From contig JAXGGA010000074.1 of the NCBI GenBank assembly GCA_038373865.1, forward strand, positions 124,001 through 188,000: a DNA stretch of 64,000 bases, written 5' to 3'. The stretch's first letter is position 1. The number at the start of each line of letters is the position of its first letter. Positions 60,274 through 64,000 of this stretch are shown here, piece by piece. The notes under the pieces were generated by a model, which saw only the letters and a program-made list of their open reading frames with translations, ran no database searches and was not told where the DNA came from. Origin of the DNA: Uloborus plumipes (taxonomy: Eukaryota > Arthropoda > Arachnida > Araneae > Uloboridae). The position numbers and the translations under genes were made by a program.

Positions 60274-60611
60274 CAAAAACTATAACTCTGAAAATTAGCA
60301 GATTTTCTTGTGAGAGGGTCACCAAATTGCATCAGTGCACCCTCTCGACTTGATCGGGCCTATCCCTAACCCATCAAAAGTACGACCTACTCTACAAAAA
60401 TAGGTAAGGTAGACCGACCAGTAAATGAAAATCTAAGCACAATTTAATTTTCGGAAATTCATTGCACCATGAAAATTTGCAGCTTTTGCCCCATAACAAT
60501 AAGAGCACTTTAGATGATATCGCACATCGAGAATGAAAAAGTCACATCTGTTTTTTTTAAGTCAATGAGAATTTAATGCTAATCCAATTTTAAAATTGTC
60601 TATTTTATTCT
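60274..60611. other. Gene-free DNA
   Basis: Nothing recognised. Confidence 0.35.
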
Positions 60612-61437
60612 CGGTGTACTATATGTGTGGAAAAGTGAAATAACGGGTGCAAAGTGAAAGAAAAAAATATACAAGTCATTGTCAAAAATTGATAAGTTTT
60701 TTGTAATATTCTTGATTTTTAAAAAATATTTCTTGTTATTATGAAATGATGAAATTTTTTCAATTATCATTTGAACTATTTCCAGAGATCTACTGATGTC
60801 CAGTGCAGTTCGTATTTAGTTTATATTCAACATGTTTGTACTTTAAATGTTCAAGGTAATTTTTCAAGTGCACGCGGCTTAAAGTGGATTTGGCAAAGTG
60901 AAATAGGTCATTTCGTTTGCTTATGCATTCATTTACTAAATCACGTACGCATTCCTTCATTTATTGATTTATTCCACATTATTTTACTTATTATACATCT
61001 AATTTATTCATTCATTCACTTATTTTGTAAGTCATTCTCCATTTTTTCACTCATTTCTTTTTCTCATATATTAATTAATTCATTCAATTTGTTTATTTAT
61101 TTATTCGTTTACTTTTTCATTAATAATTCATTTATTCGTTTATTTCGGCATTCTTTTGATGAAGAATACTATAACTGATGAAATAGAAAATGTTTCATTA
61201 CAAAAATATTGTATTTTTTACTTTACCCCGCGCTTTTTTGAGGTGAAATATTTCCACCTTTTTTTGAAGGTGCAAAAATACTGCCGAAAATGAAAAATAA
61301 TGTTTAAACTCTTGTTGTATTACAAAATACAATATTCCTTCTTTATGTGCTTGTGCACTGATTTTTAGAACAAATTTCCAATTTATTTATTTTGAAACAG
61401 GTGAGCCATCTTAATTATTTCACTTTGCCTCACACAT
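60612..61437. mobile_element. Pogo-like non-autonomous element, AAAGTGAAATAA ends
   Basis: Left TATGTGTGGAAAAGTGAAAT; right (minus strand) ATGTGTGAGGCAAAGTGAAA. Internal GGCAAAGTGAAATAGGTCAT and ACAAATTTCCAATTTATTTA correspond to blocks in 54608-55452. A degenerate (TTCATTTA)n tract fills 60950-61150. Confidence 0.5.
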
Positions 61438-63617
61438 TCCCCTAATTAGTTTTTAAGAACTTAGGAGAACATTTTTTATTCTACATTATTTTTTTAGGGG
61501 GTCAAAGTGAAGAAAACTGTTCTAACCCAATGAATGAGCGTGCCACCTAGTGTACTAATACAAATATTTGCTAGTCGTTTTCTTTCTGGAAATGAGTAAA
61601 AGAAAGTTACTATTGCTAATTAATCTAAGAATTTTTTTTTTAATCTTATTTTTTCAGAAAAAGAAGTTAATCCACTGATTAGTCTTCCCTATTACCAGTC
61701 TTTTGCAAATTTACTTATAAAATCATGTTTGGTACACTTTTGATTATCATTTTGGTACAAATAAAAGTTTCGCTACAGCTGTAGTTTCGTTAGAAAAAAT
61801 TTAATAATACATTGTAAAACATGCTGGATGATTGCAGCTATTATGTTACAGCCATAAATTTGCTATTTACGGCTTCGCCCTAAACAACCACGCCTATTAT
61901 AGTACAAATTGGTAGGCATATGAGATATATTAATACTGGCTGCAGGAGAAAAAGACGAGAACTGTAAATTAGTCATCAGAGAGGAAAAATTAACTGTTTC
62001 TATCCTTGCACAGAAATCTGAGTGAAATATCTAAAAAAAGAACCATTTTTATTCATCTGGTGTCAACTTTGACAGTCGAGACGAATTGTAATTCTAAGAT
62101 TTCTTGCTCAGTGTTGTAAGCTCAGACTCTCCGAATAAGACAGGGGAAATCAGAATAATAATCATCTTCGTAATGTCAGAATAATCCAAGTGAAGAATTG
62201 AGATAATTCCTCATGTAGGGGGAAACGCGCAATAACAAATGACAGGAATCCCTGGGGATGATCAATTGTTTGAGCAGTGTCAGCGATAGTCGTTCCCCAA
62301 AGGGAAGAGGAAGACTTCCCGGGAAGACTATTCCAACTACAATTCTTTCTCAGATTAAAGGATTACCGAGTAGGACGTTCAGGTGTTTTTCCATCTCTTG
62401 ATTGAGAGGATTAAAATATGTATCTTCAGAAGATATGACTTTGTTTTCTTTCCCACTCCTCTGACGGACGTAATTGTTTGGATAAATCTTCACCCTAGAG
62501 TAAAACGTTGCTGCAGGCCATGGAATCATCACGAATAAGTATGACAGCGACATCTGGTTAAGAAAGGGTTAAAACTGCTACTAGATTCGCGATGTGTGAG
62601 ATTGCTGAAGGCTTAATTAAAGAAGGATTAAAAGTTAGGGGTTGTTTTCTCGTGTATAAAAAAAGATGTGGCTGTGCTGGTAAAGATAGAGGAAGATGAA
62701 AGAAAAAAGAAGAGCAAGCTTTTCTCGTGTAACAAAACAATCATTTTAATGTGATAGAGATTTTAATGAAAAGAGCAATTCAGTTTTAAAGTATTCAAAA
62801 CTTTGCTAGTTTACGTTACTAAATATTTTGTCTCACGGTCACAATTTGCTTTAATCTACTTATATTTAGTGGAATGTTTATTGTAGTATACTGAAAATAC
62901 AAATAAAATGACTGCAATTTATAAAGTAATATGTTTGAGTCGAAATAGTTTAATGTCATTTCTGTACCTCAAAGCAAGACTAACGTAAGTCACGTTATCT
63001 CTACTTTATAAAAGAGTATAAAGAAAAATTGTCTGATGCATATAAAGATTGGAGGACTAGCGCTCATACAGCACTGGTGGAAAATATTTTAGTGATAATT
63101 ATTATTATTTGCACCTGCGCTTTAATGGTAACACATGGATACCAAAAGGCGAGGCAAAATATGCATCAGCAATGGAAGAAGAACAAAACGTATGCTCTAT
63201 CCCTTACACAAAATAGCTAACTAAATACTTGCACAAATATAGTTTTAATGTTATTCTTCTCACGAGGCTTATACGAGTAGTGAAATAATGTAAAAAGCTT
63301 AAATATGTAGCAACCGAAAACGCATCACGAAGTATATTTTTGATGCAAAAATTGTTTGCCTTAGTAATCCCTTTTTTTTTTTTTTTTTTGAGATATAAGG
63401 TCTTAAAGAGTGACGAAATTTTTTAAAAAGCACCAAATTTAAAGACTTTGAGAGAAAGTACTCACGTAACTTCACCGTCTGCACGTGAAGAACATCTATC
63501 TACAAATCATTTGAAAGATACATGTCAATAGTGAAAATCGCTAAATTTGGCGATTTTTCTTACATTTCAGCAGACTTTAAGACCTTAATATTTCGATAGC
63601 GGTTAGTTTATGCTTAA
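61438..63617. other. Gene-free AT-rich DNA
   Basis: A solitary AAAGGGTTAA near 62564 could be one end of a TTAA MITE; no partner was seen. T-run at 63371-63389. Nothing else. Confidence 0.4.
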
Positions 63618-64000
63618 TACACTGAAGTGACAAAAGTCATGGGATACCTCTTAATATCGTGTCGGCACTCCTTTTGCCCGGCGAAGTGCAACGACTCGAC
63701 GTGGCATGGACTCAACAAGTCGTTGGAAGTCTTCTGCAGGAATATTGAGCCATGCTGTCTCGATAGACGTCCATAATTGTGAAAGCGTTGATGGGGCAGG
63801 ATTTTGGGCACGAACAGACCTCTCGATGGTGTCCCATAAATGCTCAATGGGATTCATGTCGGGCGATCTAGGTGGCCAAATCATTCGTTGGAATTGTCCA
63901 GAATTTTCTTCAAACCAATTGCGAACAGTTGTGGCCCGGTGACATGGCGCATTGTCATCCATAAAAATCCCATCGTTGTTTGGGTACATGAAGTCCATGA
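63618..64000 (-). mobile_element. Tc1-like transposon (DD36E type), cut by window end
   Basis: TA + CACTGAAGTGACAAAAGTCA begins at 63620 and is followed at once by the 3' end of a minus-strand transposase. The other end lies beyond the window. Its TIR differs from that of the element at 30376, so it belongs to a different subfamily. Confidence 0.85.
63651..64000 (-). CDS. Tc1-like transposase, C-terminal part (incomplete at window edge)
   Basis: An uninterrupted frame of 115 codons: NNDGIFMDDNAPCHRAT (second catalytic Asp), NWFEENSGQFQRMIWPPRSP, DMNPIEHLWDTIERS (catalytic Glu), and a normal C-terminus with RRVVALRRAKGVPTRY. Counting gives 36 residues between Asp and Glu, the DD36E spacing. 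The visible part has no stop or frameshift, unlike every other transposase relic here, so this copy may be young or intact; the first Asp and N-terminus are outside the window. Confidence 0.9.
   Translation of the reverse strand, partial: MDFMYPNNDGIFMDDNAPCHRATTVRNWFEENSGQFQRMIWPPRSPDMNPIEHLWDTIERSVRAQNPAPSTLSQLWTSIETAWLNIPAEDFQRLVESMPRRVVALRRAKGVPTRY

Overview
This is an AT-rich animal nuclear DNA window, most likely arthropod and possibly arachnid. There are no operons, no rRNA or tRNA genes and no convincing complete host gene. What it holds is a dense graveyard of transposable elements in long stretches of low-complexity, gene-free DNA. The window could lie within an intergenic region or a very large intron; only two weak host-exon candidates (9866-10055) and one weak promoter-like site (near 18490) were seen. 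The assignment to arthropods is inference from the element mix (Transib, pogo, mariner, DD36E-type Tc1, tRNA-headed SINEs, TTAA and TA MITEs).

Layout. 1-5.4 kb: a palindromic ACTG-module element, a 2.7 kb transposon with about 560 bp inverted arms and a decayed protein, two C/G-run MITEs and a SINE. 9-16 kb: a TTAA MITE, a second SINE, a pogo-like MITE, a hAT element with an 8 bp target duplication, and repeats ending in a 72 bp tandem array. 19.6-21.9 kb: a decayed pogo/Tigger transposon with all three catalytic Asp codons and a PHD-like finger, split by a small MITE. 23-36 kb: a hAT MITE, several ACTG-module elements, a mariner relic, a DD36E-type Tc1 transposon containing a TTAA MITE, and a Tigger-like MITE. 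39.5-42.3 kb: a Transib transposon (the RAG1 lineage) with RSS-heptamer-like ends and a CGTCG duplication, sitting at the apex of a larger palindrome. 42.5-43.7 kb: a pogo-like element and a 53 bp near-perfect hairpin. 46.7-47.8 kb: a three-copy inverted-repeat element. 49-61 kb: a third SINE, several pogo-like non-autonomous elements, more ACTG-module elements, and a foldback-like composite whose arms are 16 bp minisatellites in opposite orientation. 63.6 kb to the end: a second DD36E-type Tc1 transposon, cut by the window edge.

How the parts work together. Each transposase relic lies between its own terminal repeats. The non-autonomous elements could only have been moved in trans by enzymes of these or related classes. 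All transposase genes seen completely are broken by stops, frameshifts, deletions or insertions. The strongest candidates for something new are the minisatellite-armed composite (57375-59610) with its 13-member ACTG-module family, and the Transib-in-palindrome nest (39465-42307).
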